This document shows, one piece after another, positions 52,014 to 60,865 of a stretch of DNA of 64,000 bases. Each line of letters starts with the position of its first letter. Position 1 is the first letter of the stretch. The DNA is from Prado023 sp963736425 (lineage in GTDB: Bacteria > Actinomycetota > Actinomycetes > S36-B12 > CAIYMF01), in assembly GCA_963736425.1 (NCBI GenBank), contig CAVTOX010000015.1, positions 36,353 through 100,352 of the forward strand, in the 5' to 3' direction. A program made the position numbers and the translations under genes. Under the pieces are notes generated by a model. It did not search any database. It worked only from the letters and a program-made list of their open reading frames with translations, and was not told the origin of the DNA.

Positions 52014-53016
52014 ATGTCTGAGCGACCTCGTGTGCTGTCCGGGATCCAGCCGACGGCTGATTCCTTCCATATCGGCAACTACCTGGGCGCGCTGCGCAAC
52101 TGGGTCTCCCTGCAGCAGACCCATGACTGCTTCTACTGCGTCGTGGACCTGCACGCCATCACGGTCGACCACGACCCCGCGGAGCTGAACCGGCGCACCC
52201 GGGTGTCCTTCGCGCAGCTGGTGGCACTGGGCGTCGACCCGCAGCGCTCGACGGTGTTCGTCCAGAGCCAGGTCCCCGAGCACACGCAGCTGCAGTGGGC
52301 GCTCGCGTGCCTGACCGGCATGGGCGAGGCCGGGCGGATGACGCAGTTCAAGGACAAGTCGGCGAAGGCGGGCAGCGACCGCACCTCGGTCGGGCTGTTC
52401 ACCTACCCGATCCTGCAGGCCGCCGACATCCTGGTGTACCGCGCCAACGCCGTCCCGGTCGGCGAGGACCAGCGTCAGCATCTCGAGCTGACCCGCGACC
52501 TGGCGGTCCGGTTCAACGGGCGGTTCGGGCCCACCCTGACTGTCCCGGAGCCGCTCATCGTCAAGGACACCGCCAAGATCTTCGACCTGGCCGATCCCAC
52601 CTCGAAGATGAGCAAGTCCTCTCCTGCCGGCTGCGTGTTCCTCCTCGACCCGCCCACGCTGACTGCGAAGAAGATCCGATCCGCGGTGACGGACTCCGAC
52701 ACCGAGGTGCGCTTCGACGCGGAGAACAAGCCCGGCGTGTCCAACCTGCTGACGATCCTGGCGACCTTCACGGGACGTACGGTGCGCCGAGGTCGAGCCG
52801 GAGTTCGCCGGGCGGATGTACGGCGACCTCAAGAAGGAGGCAGCCGAGGCAGTCGTGGCGTTCGTCGAGCCCTTCCAGGCCCGGGTGGCCGAGCTCCTCG
52901 AGGACCCCGCCGAGCTCGACCGCCAGATGTCTGTCGGTGCCGCCCGTGCCCGGGAGGTGGCCGGTGCCACGTTGGCCGACGTGTACACGAACCTGGGCTT
53001 CGTGACCGGCCGATGA
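52014..53016 (+). CDS. trpS: Tryptophanyl-tRNA synthetase (frameshifted)
   Basis: About 334 aa; charges tRNA-Trp. Class I motifs: SFHIGNYLGAL (HIGH-type, about residue 18) and TSKMSKSSP (KMSKS, about 198); VVDLHAITVDHDP and GEDQRQHLELTRDLA bind tryptophan-AMP. One frame break near 52772 (TILATFTG) is followed in the next frame by EVEPEFAGRMYGDLKKEAAE and VYTNLGFVTGR to the TGA at 53016. The break falls in an essential gene, supporting a sequence error. The downstream gene overlaps by 4 nt. Confidence 0.93.
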
Positions 53017-54134
53017 GCGTCGCACCGGTGGTCCCCGCGGACGTCCTCGGCTCCGAGCCGCAGGACTGGCCGCTGACCATCGGCGTGGCCCTGCCGATCC
53101 CTGAGCCGTTCCTCGGCGAGCTGGGCGCCTACCGCGAGCGGTTCGGCGACCCGATGGCGCACGCGATCGTCGCGCACATCACCCTGGTGCCGCCGACTGA
53201 GGTGGCCGACGAGGAGCACCTGGCCGAGATCCTGGCCCACCTCCAGGTCCAGGCTGCGGCGATGGAGCCGTTCCCGGTCGTCCTGGAAGGGGCCGGGACC
53301 TTCCGGCCGACCTCCCAGGTGGTCTTCGTCCCCCTCGTCGAGGGCGAGCCGCAGGTGCGCGCCGCTGAGGAGTCGGTCCGTCGTGGCCCCCTGGACCGGC
53401 CCCTGAACTTCCCGTACCACCCGCACGTCACGGTCGCCCACGACCTCGAGGCGGAGTGGCTCGACCAGGCCCAGGAGGCGCTGTCGGCATATCGTGCGGC
53501 CTTCGACGTCGATCGTCTCACCCTCTTCATCCAGGGTGCTGATGGCGTCTGGCGCCCGGTCGCCGAGTTCCCGTTCGGACAGTCGATCCTCGACCCCCAG
53601 CGCTACGCCGGTGACTCGGTCACGATCGGGCTGTTGGATCCGGCGGAGTTCCCCGCGCTGTGCCCCCGGCTCGGGGAGATCGTGGCCGATGCGGTGGCCT
53701 CGGGTGCGGGCGTCAACTTCATGCTCCCGTTCACCGCGGTCGACGGCGAGGCCTGGTGGCGCGCGCAGGCCGAGGATGTGGCCTCGGGCCGTCGGATCCT
53801 GCTCGTGGCCCGCGACGAGGCTGAGGTCGTGGGCACGGTCTCCCTGAACCCTGCGGTCGCGCCCAACCAGCCGCACCGGGTTGAGCTGAGCAAGCTGCTC
53901 GTGCATTCGGCAGACCGGCGCCGGGGTGTGGCAACGAGGCTGATGGACGCGGCCGTGGCGGAGGCCAGCGACCGTGGGTTCACCCTGCTCACCCTCGACT
54001 GCGTCGCCGGCGGGCCGGAGGAGGAGTTCTACCGTGGCCTGGGTTTCGTGGCCCTCGGGACCATCCCCGGGTATGCCCTGTCCCCGACCGGGGAGGTGCA
54101 GGGCGCGACCATCCTGTACCGCGAGCTCCACTGA
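53013..54134 (+). CDS. 2H phosphoesterase (2'-5' RNA ligase-like) fused to GNAT acetyltransferase
   Basis: A 373-aa two-domain protein. The N-terminal half (about 20-185) is a 2H phosphoesterase with both signature motifs, AHITLVPP and HPHVTVAHD (H-x-T-x), predicted to act on cyclic or 2'-5' phosphodiesters of RNA or nucleotides. The C-terminal half (about 200-370) is a GNAT fold: GRRILLVARDEAEVVGTVSL, ELSKLLVHSADRRRGVATRL (acetyl-CoA loop R-R-x-G-x-A) and GFTLLTLDCVAGG, FYRGLGFVALG. The ATG overlaps the trpS stop, so the two are co-translated. Single-domain 2H proteins after trpS are usual; the fusion is not common to my knowledge. Confidence 0.85.
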   Translation: MSVAPVVPADVLGSEPQDWPLTIGVALPIPEPFLGELGAYRERFGDPMAHAIVAHITLVPPTEVADEEHLAEILAHLQVQAAAMEPFPVVLEGAGTFRPTSQVVFVPLVEGEPQVRAAEESVRRGPLDRPLNFPYHPHVTVAHDLEAEWLDQAQEALSAYRAAFDVDRLTLFIQGADGVWRPVAEFPFGQSILDPQRYAGDSVTIGLLDPAEFPALCPRLGEIVADAVASGAGVNFMLPFTAVDGEAWWRAQAEDVASGRRILLVARDEAEVVGTVSLNPAVAPNQPHRVELSKLLVHSADRRRGVATRLMDAAVAEASDRGFTLLTLDCVAGGPEEEFYRGLGFVALGTIPGYALSPTGEVQGATILYRELH

Positions 54135-54221
54135 GCCCTGTCCCTGCGGCACCCGGGCCGACCCTGCGGCTACGGGGCCGACCCGGCAGGACGGCGACGA
54201 CCCAGCCGAACGGGGGACGGG

Positions 54222-55073
54222 TCAGCCGAAGACTCCCGGAGGGGGGACCGGCGATCCTGTCGCCGTGGCGTCGGTGAACGGGGCGTGGTCACCGACGAAG
54301 GCGTCGAGCTCCGCGCCGTGGAGCACCCGGGCCGGCCAGGGGTCACCCGCGCTGCGCCGTGTCAGGGCGGCGATGTCCAGGGGCTCGGCCCACGGCGACT
54401 GGGCGACCACGATCAGGTTCCCGAACCGGCGCCCGCGCAGGACCGCTGGCTCGGCAGCCACCACGACCCGGTCGAAGGTTGCCTGCACCCCGGCCACGTA
54501 TCGGCGGGCGTAGGTCAGGGGGTTCTCGTCGGCGATGTTGGCCACCAGGGTCCCGCCGGGGGTGAGCACCCGTCGAGCGTGGCCGAAGGCCTCCACGGTC
54601 GTGAGGTTCCCGGGGGTCTGGGCACTGGCGAAGACGTCGAGGACGACCAGGTCGGCAGACCCGTCGGGCAGTGACTCCAGGGTGGTGCGCGCCTCGGCGG
54701 TGCGCACGCGGATCTGGTAGTCCCGCGGCCAGGGCAGGTGCGCGCGCACCAGCTCGACCAGTGCGGCGTCGTGCTCGATCACGAGGTTGCGGGTCCGGGG
54801 CCGGGTGGCGCTCGCGTACCGGGCGAGGGCCATCGCCCCGCCGCCCAGGTGCACCACTCGTAGGGGCCCCGGCGGGAGCAGGTCGATCACGTGCCCGATG
54901 CGGCGCATGTACTCGAAGGCCAGCCTGGTCGGGTCGGCGAGGTCGACATGGGACTGCTGTGTCCCCTCGATCAGCAGCAGCCAGCCCTCGGGCAGGTCCG
55001 GGTCGGGAACCAGGGTCGCCTCGCCCCCGGCCACCGTGCGGGTCACGGTGCCGCGAAGTGCCCGACGTCCCAT
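54222..55073 (-). CDS. Spermidine synthase-like methyltransferase-fold protein
   Basis: A 283-aa protein. The Rossmann motif VVHLGGGAMALARY, the acidic loop LVIEHDAALVELVR, DLVVLDVFASAQTPG and VLTPGGTLVANIADENPL fit the polyamine synthase / SAM-methyltransferase superfamily. The D-x-F/A segment at the active site differs from true spermidine synthase, so the substrate is uncertain; many actinobacterial homologues are called fused spermidine synthase. ATG 55073 was chosen; a longer frame to 55352 crosses the thioredoxin promoter and start. It is divergent from thioredoxin. Confidence 0.78.
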   Translation of the reverse strand: MGRRALRGTVTRTVAGGEATLVPDPDLPEGWLLLIEGTQQSHVDLADPTRLAFEYMRRIGHVIDLLPPGPLRVVHLGGGAMALARYASATRPRTRNLVIEHDAALVELVRAHLPWPRDYQIRVRTAEARTTLESLPDGSADLVVLDVFASAQTPGNLTTVEAFGHARRVLTPGGTLVANIADENPLTYARRYVAGVQATFDRVVVAAEPAVLRGRRFGNLIVVAQSPWAEPLDIAALTRRSAGDPWPARVLHGAELDAFVGDHAPFTDATATGSPVPPPGVFG

Positions 55074-55124
55074 GGCCGGCCATTGTCCACTACGGGGAGC
55101 TGGCGGGGTTTCGCCGTCGGCGCA

Positions 55125-55150
55125 GGAATACCTGCTGGACAGGTGTGGTT
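55125..55150 (+). promoter_or_regulatory. SigR/SigH-type oxidative-stress promoter of thioredoxin
   Basis: GGAAT (55125-55129), exactly 18 bp, GTT (55148-55150): the consensus of actinobacterial SigR (thiol-oxidative stress) promoters. It is followed by a TATATC box near 55163 that may be a second, vegetative -10. Confidence 0.65.
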
Positions 55151-55211
55151 CCATACCTGCCGGGGTATATCTGGCGAGACCACGCAGACGCCGAGTGCAA
55201 GGAATGACGAC

Positions 55212-55583
55212 ATGACCACCCTGACCCTGACCGCCACCGACTTCGAGTCCACCGTCCTGGGCAATGACATCGTCCTGGTCGACTTCTGGGCTGCCTGGTG
55301 CGGCCCGTGCCGCAACTTCGCGCCCGTGTTCGAGTCCGCCTCCGCGGTGCACTCGGACGTGGTGTTCGGCAAGGTCGACACCGAGGCGGAGCAGGCGCTG
55401 GCCGCCGCTGCGCAGATCACGTCGATCCCGACGCTGATGGCCTTCCGTGAGGGAGTCCTGGTCTACGCCCAGCCCGGGGCACTGCCCGCGCCGGCGCTCG
55501 AGCAGGTCATCGAGGCGGTCCGCGGCCTCGACATGGACGAGGTCCGCGCCGAAATCGCCGCCCAGAAGGGCGATCCGCAGTAA
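55212..55583 (+). CDS. trxA: Thioredoxin
   Basis: A 123-aa cytoplasmic thiol reductase. The active site FWAAWCGPCRNFAPVFE (Cys at about 30 and 33) and cis-proline SIPTLMAFREG are intact. The C-terminal extension ALEQVIEAVRGLDMDEVRAE is typical of the actinobacterial thioredoxin group. AAGGAA lies upstream. Preceded by a SigR-type promoter, consistent with induction by disulfide stress; a perfect 12-bp hairpin follows. The ATG at 55204 opens only a three-codon frame and is not the start. Confidence 0.94.
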   Translation: MTTLTLTATDFESTVLGNDIVLVDFWAAWCGPCRNFAPVFESASAVHSDVVFGKVDTEAEQALAAAAQITSIPTLMAFREGVLVYAQPGALPAPALEQVIEAVRGLDMDEVRAEIAAQKGDPQ

Positions 55584-55662
55584 CGTCTCAGATGTCCGGA
55601 CCGCACAGGTTTCGGGCGGAACGTCCCGCCGGCCCCCGACTAGGGCGCGGGGCGTCGCATGG

Positions 55663-55701
55663 CGAAGGCTCGTCGCCCCTCGACCCGGTGACGAGCCTTC
55701 G
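55663..55701. terminator. Bidirectional terminator between trxA and the DUF4349 gene
   Basis: CGAAGGCTCGTC (55663-55674) and GACGAGCCTTCG (55690-55701): a perfect 12-bp stem with a 15-nt loop between convergent genes. Confidence 0.8.
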
Positions 55702-55730
55702 TCATGCGTGCCCGGCGCGTGCCGGCCTGT

Positions 55731-57065
55731 TCAGGTGGTGGGATCGGTCGGGGTCGCTGCCTCCGGGGCGCCGGCTGGTGCCGGTGCCTGGGCGGGCTGA
55801 GGCGTCTGCTGCGTGGTCGGGGCTGCCCGGCGGGTGCGGCGCCGACGCACCCAGGCGATGATCCCCATGGCGATCAGCAGGGGCGAGATGATCAGCAGGG
55901 CGTTGCCGAACCAGCTCCAGAACTGCGACAGGCCGTCGAGGAACGACTCCCACCACGTCTGCTGCGGCTGCGGATCGACCGAGTTCTGGGCGTCATCGGG
56001 GCTCATCAGTGTCAGGCTGATCTGGGACATGGCCGTCTGGTTGGCCAGGTCGCGCTGCTGGGCCTTCAGGGCGTCGAGCTCGGACTGCCGCTGGGAGATG
56101 GCCTGCTCGAGGGTGATCACGTCCGTGATGTCCTTCGCCTCGTCCATGAGGGCGGTCAGCCGGACCAGCGACGCCTCAAGGGCCTTGATGCGCGCATCGA
56201 CGTCGGCGACCTGCGCCCCGACGTCATAGGTGGACTGCTGCATCTGCACGACCTCGCCGGCGTCGCGCGCGGCCTCCATGGCCTCGTCGTAGTCATCCAC
56301 CGGGACCTGGACGGTCAACCAGATACCGGGCCCGCTCGGGTACCACGGGTAGGGGTAGCTCACCCCCATGTCGCTGGACATGGCCACCTCGGGACCGTAG
56401 GGCTGCACCCCGTTGCCGCCCTCGGTGACGACGGACTCGGAGGTGACCCGGCCGCCCATCGCCAGGATGGTCGCCACGAACGCGTCGCGTGCAGCCTCGG
56501 GGTCCTCGCTGCCGACGAGGACCGAGCCGGATCGGACCAGGGCCTCGTCGGTGGTGTCCGCACCGGGGACGCTGGTGATCCCGGTGGCGCCGGTGGTGGG
56601 GCTCAGGGCTTCTGAGGAGGCAGCCGCGTCCCGGTTGGCCTCGGGGGCGGCGACGCCGCCATCGACAGCCGTGCCCTTGCCCGAGTCCAGTGCCCCGGGC
56701 GCCCCCCCACCCGCAGTGTCCGAGGCGCTGACGCTTGCGGTCGAGTCCGAGCTGCTGCCGGCGGACAGGCCCGGCAGGACGCTTCCCGCGGCCAGCGCGA
56801 GGGTCGCGACCCCGGCCGCCGCCATGAGCATCCCCTGCCAGTGCTTCTGGGTGAACGACCGGTGGTCATCCAGCGAGGTCGGGACGCTCGCCGCCGCCTG
56901 CAGCGCACCCTCTGCTGCGGGTGCATCTCCGGCGGCGGCCGCAGCACGGACGCGGTCCAGGAGGTGGGCGGGCTCGGGCTGGGGCGCGCCGGCCTCGGGA
57001 TCGGCCTGGGTGAGCATGGCGCGCAGGGCCTCGTCCGCGCGATCCTCGGTGCTCTGGGTGTTCAT
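55731..57065 (-). CDS. DUF4349 domain-containing membrane protein, candidate anti-sigma partner
   Basis: A 444-aa protein. Residues 1-78 are cytoplasmic and helical (STEDRADEALRAMLTQADPE, PAHLLDRVRAAA), then a transmembrane helix (GMLMAAAGVATLALAAGSVL). The DUF4349 domain (about 170-385: LVRSGSVLVGSEDPEAARDA, GIWLTVQVPVDDYDEAMEAA, a coiled coil ARIKALEASLVRLTALMDEA, then ITLEQAISQRQSELDALKAQ) is extracytoplasmic, and a second helix (ALLIISPLLIAMGIIAWV) leads to a basic C-terminus with a Pro/Ala tail. Its start overlaps the sigma-factor stop by 4 nt. Topology and linkage suggest a sigma/anti-sigma pair; DUF4349 proteins are otherwise uncharacterised. Confidence 0.85.
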   Translation of the reverse strand: MNTQSTEDRADEALRAMLTQADPEAGAPQPEPAHLLDRVRAAAAAGDAPAAEGALQAAASVPTSLDDHRSFTQKHWQGMLMAAAGVATLALAAGSVLPGLSAGSSSDSTASVSASDTAGGGAPGALDSGKGTAVDGGVAAPEANRDAAASSEALSPTTGATGITSVPGADTTDEALVRSGSVLVGSEDPEAARDAFVATILAMGGRVTSESVVTEGGNGVQPYGPEVAMSSDMGVSYPYPWYPSGPGIWLTVQVPVDDYDEAMEAARDAGEVVQMQQSTYDVGAQVADVDARIKALEASLVRLTALMDEAKDITDVITLEQAISQRQSELDALKAQQRDLANQTAMSQISLTLMSPDDAQNSVDPQPQQTWWESFLDGLSQFWSWFGNALLIISPLLIAMGIIAWVRRRRTRRAAPTTQQTPQPAQAPAPAGAPEAATPTDPTT

Positions 57066-57685
57066 CGTGTGGCCTCCGAGCCGTTGGGGGTGGTCAGGGT
57101 GTCGTGGGGGGATGCGCTCTCATCCGTTGGTTGCTGCGTCCCGGGGCCGTCGACCCCGGGGCCGCTCACGCCGCGCTGCACCAGCGCCTCGCGCAGTCGC
57201 GCCCGGGCTCGGTGCATGCGCGTCCGGGCCGTGCCCGGTGAGCACCCCAGGACTTCGGCGATCTCCGTCGGCTCCAGCTGCTCCCAGGCCCACAGGCGCA
57301 GGAGCTCGGCGTCGGACTCGGACAGGTCGTCCAGGGCGGCGGACACCACGTCGTGGGCGGCGGTCGTGTCGACGACCTGCTGGGCGGGGTCCACCTCACT
57401 GGTGTGCAGGGGCCGGACGGTGGCCAGCTTGGTCCCCAGCCGGGTGCGTCGGGAGTCCGACCGGATCACATGGGCGATCACGTTGCCGGCCGTGGCGTAG
57501 AGCCAGGGGAGTGCCTCGTCGGGCACGACATCCCGCCGGCGCCATGCGGTGGCGAAGACCTCCACCACCACGTCCTCGGCGTCCTCGGCTGAGTCCAGCC
57601 GGCGACGCGCGTAGGCCAGCACCGCCCGGGAGTGCGCTCCGAAGAGGTCGGTCAACCACTGGTCGTCGAACTGCTGGGTGCCCAT
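57062..57685 (-). CDS. RNA polymerase ECF sigma factor
   Basis: A 207-aa group IV sigma factor. Region 2 is AHSRAVLAYARRRLDSAEDA and VVVEVFATAWRRRD; region 4 is AWEQLEPTEIAEVLGCSPGT then ARTRMHRARARLREAL. An extra ~45-residue hydrophilic tail follows region 4. A TGTAAC hexamer (reverse strand, 57715-57720) about 30 nt before the ATG may be an autoregulated -35. Translation is coupled to the downstream DUF4349 gene, its probable regulator. Confidence 0.9.
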   Translation of the reverse strand: MGTQQFDDQWLTDLFGAHSRAVLAYARRRLDSAEDAEDVVVEVFATAWRRRDVVPDEALPWLYATAGNVIAHVIRSDSRRTRLGTKLATVRPLHTSEVDPAQQVVDTTAAHDVVSAALDDLSESDAELLRLWAWEQLEPTEIAEVLGCSPGTARTRMHRARARLREALVQRGVSGPGVDGPGTQQPTDESASPHDTLTTPNGSEATR

Positions 57686-57762
57686 ACCCCTATGTTCCCG
57701 CCGCGGACCTCCGCGTTACAGGACCGTTCGGGGGCCCGGCGCGGCACGCAGCCGCGTGCGGC

Positions 57763-59403
57763 CTATCCCAGCGCCGCCGAGACCACGTCGCGGGCCTCGC
57801 TCTGGATCCGGGCGAGGTGCTCGGCTCCGAGGAAGGACTCCGCGTAGATCTTGTAGACGTCCTCCGTGCCCGACGGGCGCGCGGCGAACCAGCCGTTCTC
57901 GGTGGTCACCTTCAGCCCGCCGATCTTGGCGCCGTTCCCGGGGGCCTCGGTCAGCTTGGCCGTGATCGTCTCCCCAGCGAGCTCGGTGGCCGTGACCTGG
58001 TCGGGGGAGAGGTTGGCCAGCTTGGCCTTCTCCTCGCGGTTCGCCGGCGCGTCGACCCGTGCGTAGGCCGGGGCGCCGTGCCGGGCTGTCAGGTCGGCGT
58101 AGTGCTCGGACGGGTCCTTGCCGGTGACGGCCGTGATCTCCGCGCTGAGCAGCGTGAGCAGGACGCCGTCCTTGTCGGTCGTCCAGACCGTTCCGTCCTT
58201 GCGCAGGAACGACGCCCCGGCGGACTCCTCGCCGCCGAACCCGAACGATCCGTCGACCAGGCCGGGCACGAACCACTTGAACCCGACGGGGACCTCCACG
58301 AGCCGCCGGCCGAGGTCAGCAGCGACCCGGTCGATCATCGAGGAGCTGACCAGCGTCTTGCCCACGGCGGCGTCCGCGCGCCAGCCCGGGCGGTTGGCGT
58401 ACAGGTACTGGATCGCGACAGCCAGGTAGTGGTTGGGGTTCATCAGGCCCGCGCCGGGGGTGACCACGCCGTGCCGGTCGGCGTCGGCGTCGTTGCCGAA
58501 CGCCACCCGGTACTGGTCCTTGAGCGCCACCAGGGAGGCCATGGCGAACGGCGACGAGCAGTCCATCCGGATCTTGCCGTCCCAGTCCAGGGTCATGAAC
58601 CGCCACGTCGGGTCGACCTTCGGGTTCACCACGGTGAGGTCCAGCCCGTGCATCTCGGCGATGTAGCCGTAGTAGGCGACCGCTGCGCCGCCCATCGGGT
58701 CGGCCCCCAGATGCAGGCCCGGCGTCGCGCACGGCATCGAGGTTGAGCACGTTGGGCAGGTCGCGGGCGTAGGCGTCCAGGAAGTCGTAGGTGCCCGGTG
58801 CTGTCCAGGGCCAGCGCGGTGGCCAGCGGGATCCGGCTCACGCCCGCCATGCCGCCGGCGATGATCGCGTTGGCGCGGTCCTGGATCCAGCCGGTGCGCC
58901 TCGCTGCTGGCCGGCCCGCCGTCCGGCGGGTTGTACTTGAAGCCGCCGTCGGTGGGCGGGTTGTGCGAGGGCGTCACCACGATCCCGTCGGCCAGGCCGC
59001 CGGTGCGCCCGCGGTTGTAGGCCAGGATCGCGTGGCTCAGGGCGGGGGTCGGGGTGTACCCGTCGCGGCTGTCGATGCGGATCTCCACGTCGTTCGCGGC
59101 GAGCACCTCGAGTGCTGAGACCCACGCCGGCTCGGACAGGCCGTGGGTGTCCTTGGCGATGAACAGCGGACCGTCGGTGCCCTGCATCGTCCGGTACTCC
59201 ACGATCGCCTGGGTGGTGGCCAGGATGTGGAACTCGTTGAACGAGGTCTTCAGGCTCGTGCCGCGGTGCCCGGACGTGCCGAACGCGACCCGTTGGTCGA
59301 TGTTGTCGGGGTCGGGCTGCTCGGCGTAGTACAGGGTGATCAGCTTCGCGACGTCGACGAGGTCACTGTCCTGGGCCGGGAGTCCGGCGCGCTCATGGGT
59401 CAT
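57763..59403 (-). CDS. pgm: Phosphoglucomutase, alpha-D-glucose type (internal compensating frameshifts)
   Basis: A 546-aa enzyme interconverting glucose-1-P and glucose-6-P. N-terminus DVAKLITLYYAEQPDPDNID, FGTSGHRGTSL, the phosphoserine loop IVVTPSHNPPTDGGFKYNPP, metal loop FGNDADADRHG, GGEESAGASF and the C-terminal ENGWFAARPSGTEDVYKIYA are intact. Between about 58735 and 58905 the open frame is not the true one: MAGVSRIPLATALALDS and LPNVLNLDAVRDAGLHL lie in other frames, so three indels cancel out. AGGAGGT precedes the ATG. Confidence 0.92.
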   Translation of the reverse strand: MTHERAGLPAQDSDLVDVAKLITLYYAEQPDPDNIDQRVAFGTSGHRGTSLKTSFNEFHILATTQAIVEYRTMQGTDGPLFIAKDTHGLSEPAWVSALEVLAANDVEIRIDSRDGYTPTPALSHAILAYNRGRTGGLADGIVVTPSHNPPTDGGFKYNPPDGGPASSEAHRLDPGPRQRDHRRRHGGREPDPAGHRAGPGQHRAPTTSWTPTPATCPTCSTSMPCATPGLHLGADPMGGAAVAYYGYIAEMHGLDLTVVNPKVDPTWRFMTLDWDGKIRMDCSSPFAMASLVALKDQYRVAFGNDADADRHGVVTPGAGLMNPNHYLAVAIQYLYANRPGWRADAAVGKTLVSSSMIDRVAADLGRRLVEVPVGFKWFVPGLVDGSFGFGGEESAGASFLRKDGTVWTTDKDGVLLTLLSAEITAVTGKDPSEHYADLTARHGAPAYARVDAPANREEKAKLANLSPDQVTATELAGETITAKLTEAPGNGAKIGGLKVTTENGWFAARPSGTEDVYKIYAESFLGAEHLARIQSEARDVVSAALG

Positions 59404-59555
59404 GGCACCTCCTGGTCGGGTGGTGGCGGCGGGCCACGCACGAACCCCCAGAGTATTGACGCCGACCCCTGCAGGTCGCGGTGAGCACTGCCCGGTTGCC
59501 CGGTGGGATGGTGGATCTGCTCGGAGAGGGCGCTCTCCCGTGTCATCATTGGCCG

Positions 59556-60800
59556 GTGACCGGCTCCACCCTCTACCGACGACTGCCGAACGGCTCCTGG
59601 GCCGCGCAGCGGGAGGACCTGCCGGCCGGCAGGCCGATGGTGACGCACACGAGCCGGAGATGGCCCACGCAGGCGCCGTTCCCGTGATCGCCGGGGCTGT
59701 CGCGTGGGCGGTTCGGCCGCCGCCGCCGGGTCGGATGCCGCGGGGGCAGTCACCGCCGACCCGGATCCTGCCTCGCCCCAGCCCACGATCGCGCGGCCGA
59801 CCCCGCCAGTGACGAAGCGCCGCAGGCGCTGGTCGGTCTGGCGGATCATCGAGGTGGGCCCTGGCTGCCTACGTGATCTGGCTGGTGGCGCTGGTCGTGT
59901 ACGCGGCCGCCTCCCTGGACAAGGTCGAGGCACTCTCGCCGGACCCGATCGCCGATACGGACGGAACCGTCTGGCTGCTCGTGGGCTCGGACAGCCGCGA
60001 CGGCCTGAGAGAAGGAGCAGAAGAAGCTGAAGACGGGCGACGTCGAGGGCCAGCGCACGGACACGATCATGCTGGTCCACCAGAAGCTGGGCCAGACGCC
60101 CACGCTTGTCTCGATCCCGCGCGACTCCTGGGTGACCATCCCCGCGCACACCGCCACCGACGGGGCCTCTGTCGATGCGCGCGGCGGGAAGATCAATTCG
60201 GCGTTCTCCTACGGCGGGGCGCCGCTGCTCAGCGAGACGATCGAGTACAACACGGGCCTTCATGTCGACAACTACATGGAGGTCGGCATGGGCGGGATCG
60301 TGAACATGACCGATGCCGTCGGCGGGATCGGGGTCTGCTTCGACAAGGCGATCTCCGACAAGAACAGCGGGTTGGACGTACAGCCGGGCTGCCAGACGCT
60401 GGACGGCGCCCAGGCCCTGGCCTGGGTCCGGATGCGCTACGCCGACCCCAAGGGCGACCTCGGCCGGATCGAGCGCCAGCGCCAGTACATCGCCCTGATG
60501 GTCGACCAGATGCTCAGCTGGCAGACGGTGGTGAATCCGTTCCGGCAGTGGTCGATCGTCAACGCGATGCTCGACTCGGTGCGGGTGGACACGGCACAGG
60601 GCTGATCAACCTCGGCACGTTCGGGTTCGGGATGGGCCGGATCGCTGCCGGAAGCGGCGAGGTCACCACCGTGCCGATCGATGACACCGACCACTGGGAG
60701 AACGGCCAGTGGGTCATCAAGTGGGACGAGGCGGAGGCTGACCAGCTCTTCTCCTCGCTCGGGGGCAAGCACGCCGCAATCGGCGTCCGACCTGCCGTAG
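59556..60800 (+). CDS. Second LytR-CpsA-Psr family protein (heavily frameshifted)
   Basis: A membrane-anchored LCP ligase assembled from several frames: N-terminus STLYRRLPNGSW; TKRRRRWSVWRII and the helix AAYVIWLVALVVYAAASLDK; LCP domain TVWLLVGSDSRDGL, QRTDTIMLVHQ, SIPRDSWVTIP, INSAFSYGGAPLLSETIEYN, DGAQALAWVRMRYADPKGDL and IERQRQYIALMVDQML. At least five one-base breaks are needed (near 59650, 59700, 59855, 60005, 60597). No stop is found in the last frame before the next gene; TAG at 60798-60800 in a neighbouring frame is the likely true end. GTG 59556 is a reasonable start. No LytR_C domain is seen, unlike the LCP gene at 8-9.5 kb. Confidence 0.72.
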
Positions 60801-60853
60801 CGACGGCGGATCGCCGCACTGCTGCGGCACGTGCGACAGGACGGTCGAGCGCC

Positions 60854-60859
60854 TACCGT
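60854..60859 (+). promoter_or_regulatory. -10 box of a leaderless promoter (DUF4126 gene)
   Basis: TACCGT ends 6 nt before ATG 60866, with no ribosome site; supports a separate gene start after the LCP gene. Confidence 0.5.
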
Positions 60860-60865
60860 TGCGCC

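Noticed and set aside
51750..54152. 800-codon reverse-strand frame opposite trpS and the 2H-GNAT gene
   Set aside because: Shadow of GC-rich coding sequence: composition is Arg/Gly/His/Asp-rich without motifs, while the forward strand has clear families.
56413..58746. 777-codon forward frame opposite DUF4349, the sigma factor and pgm
   Set aside because: Low-complexity Arg/Pro/Ser product with no motifs; the reverse strand carries recognisable genes throughout.
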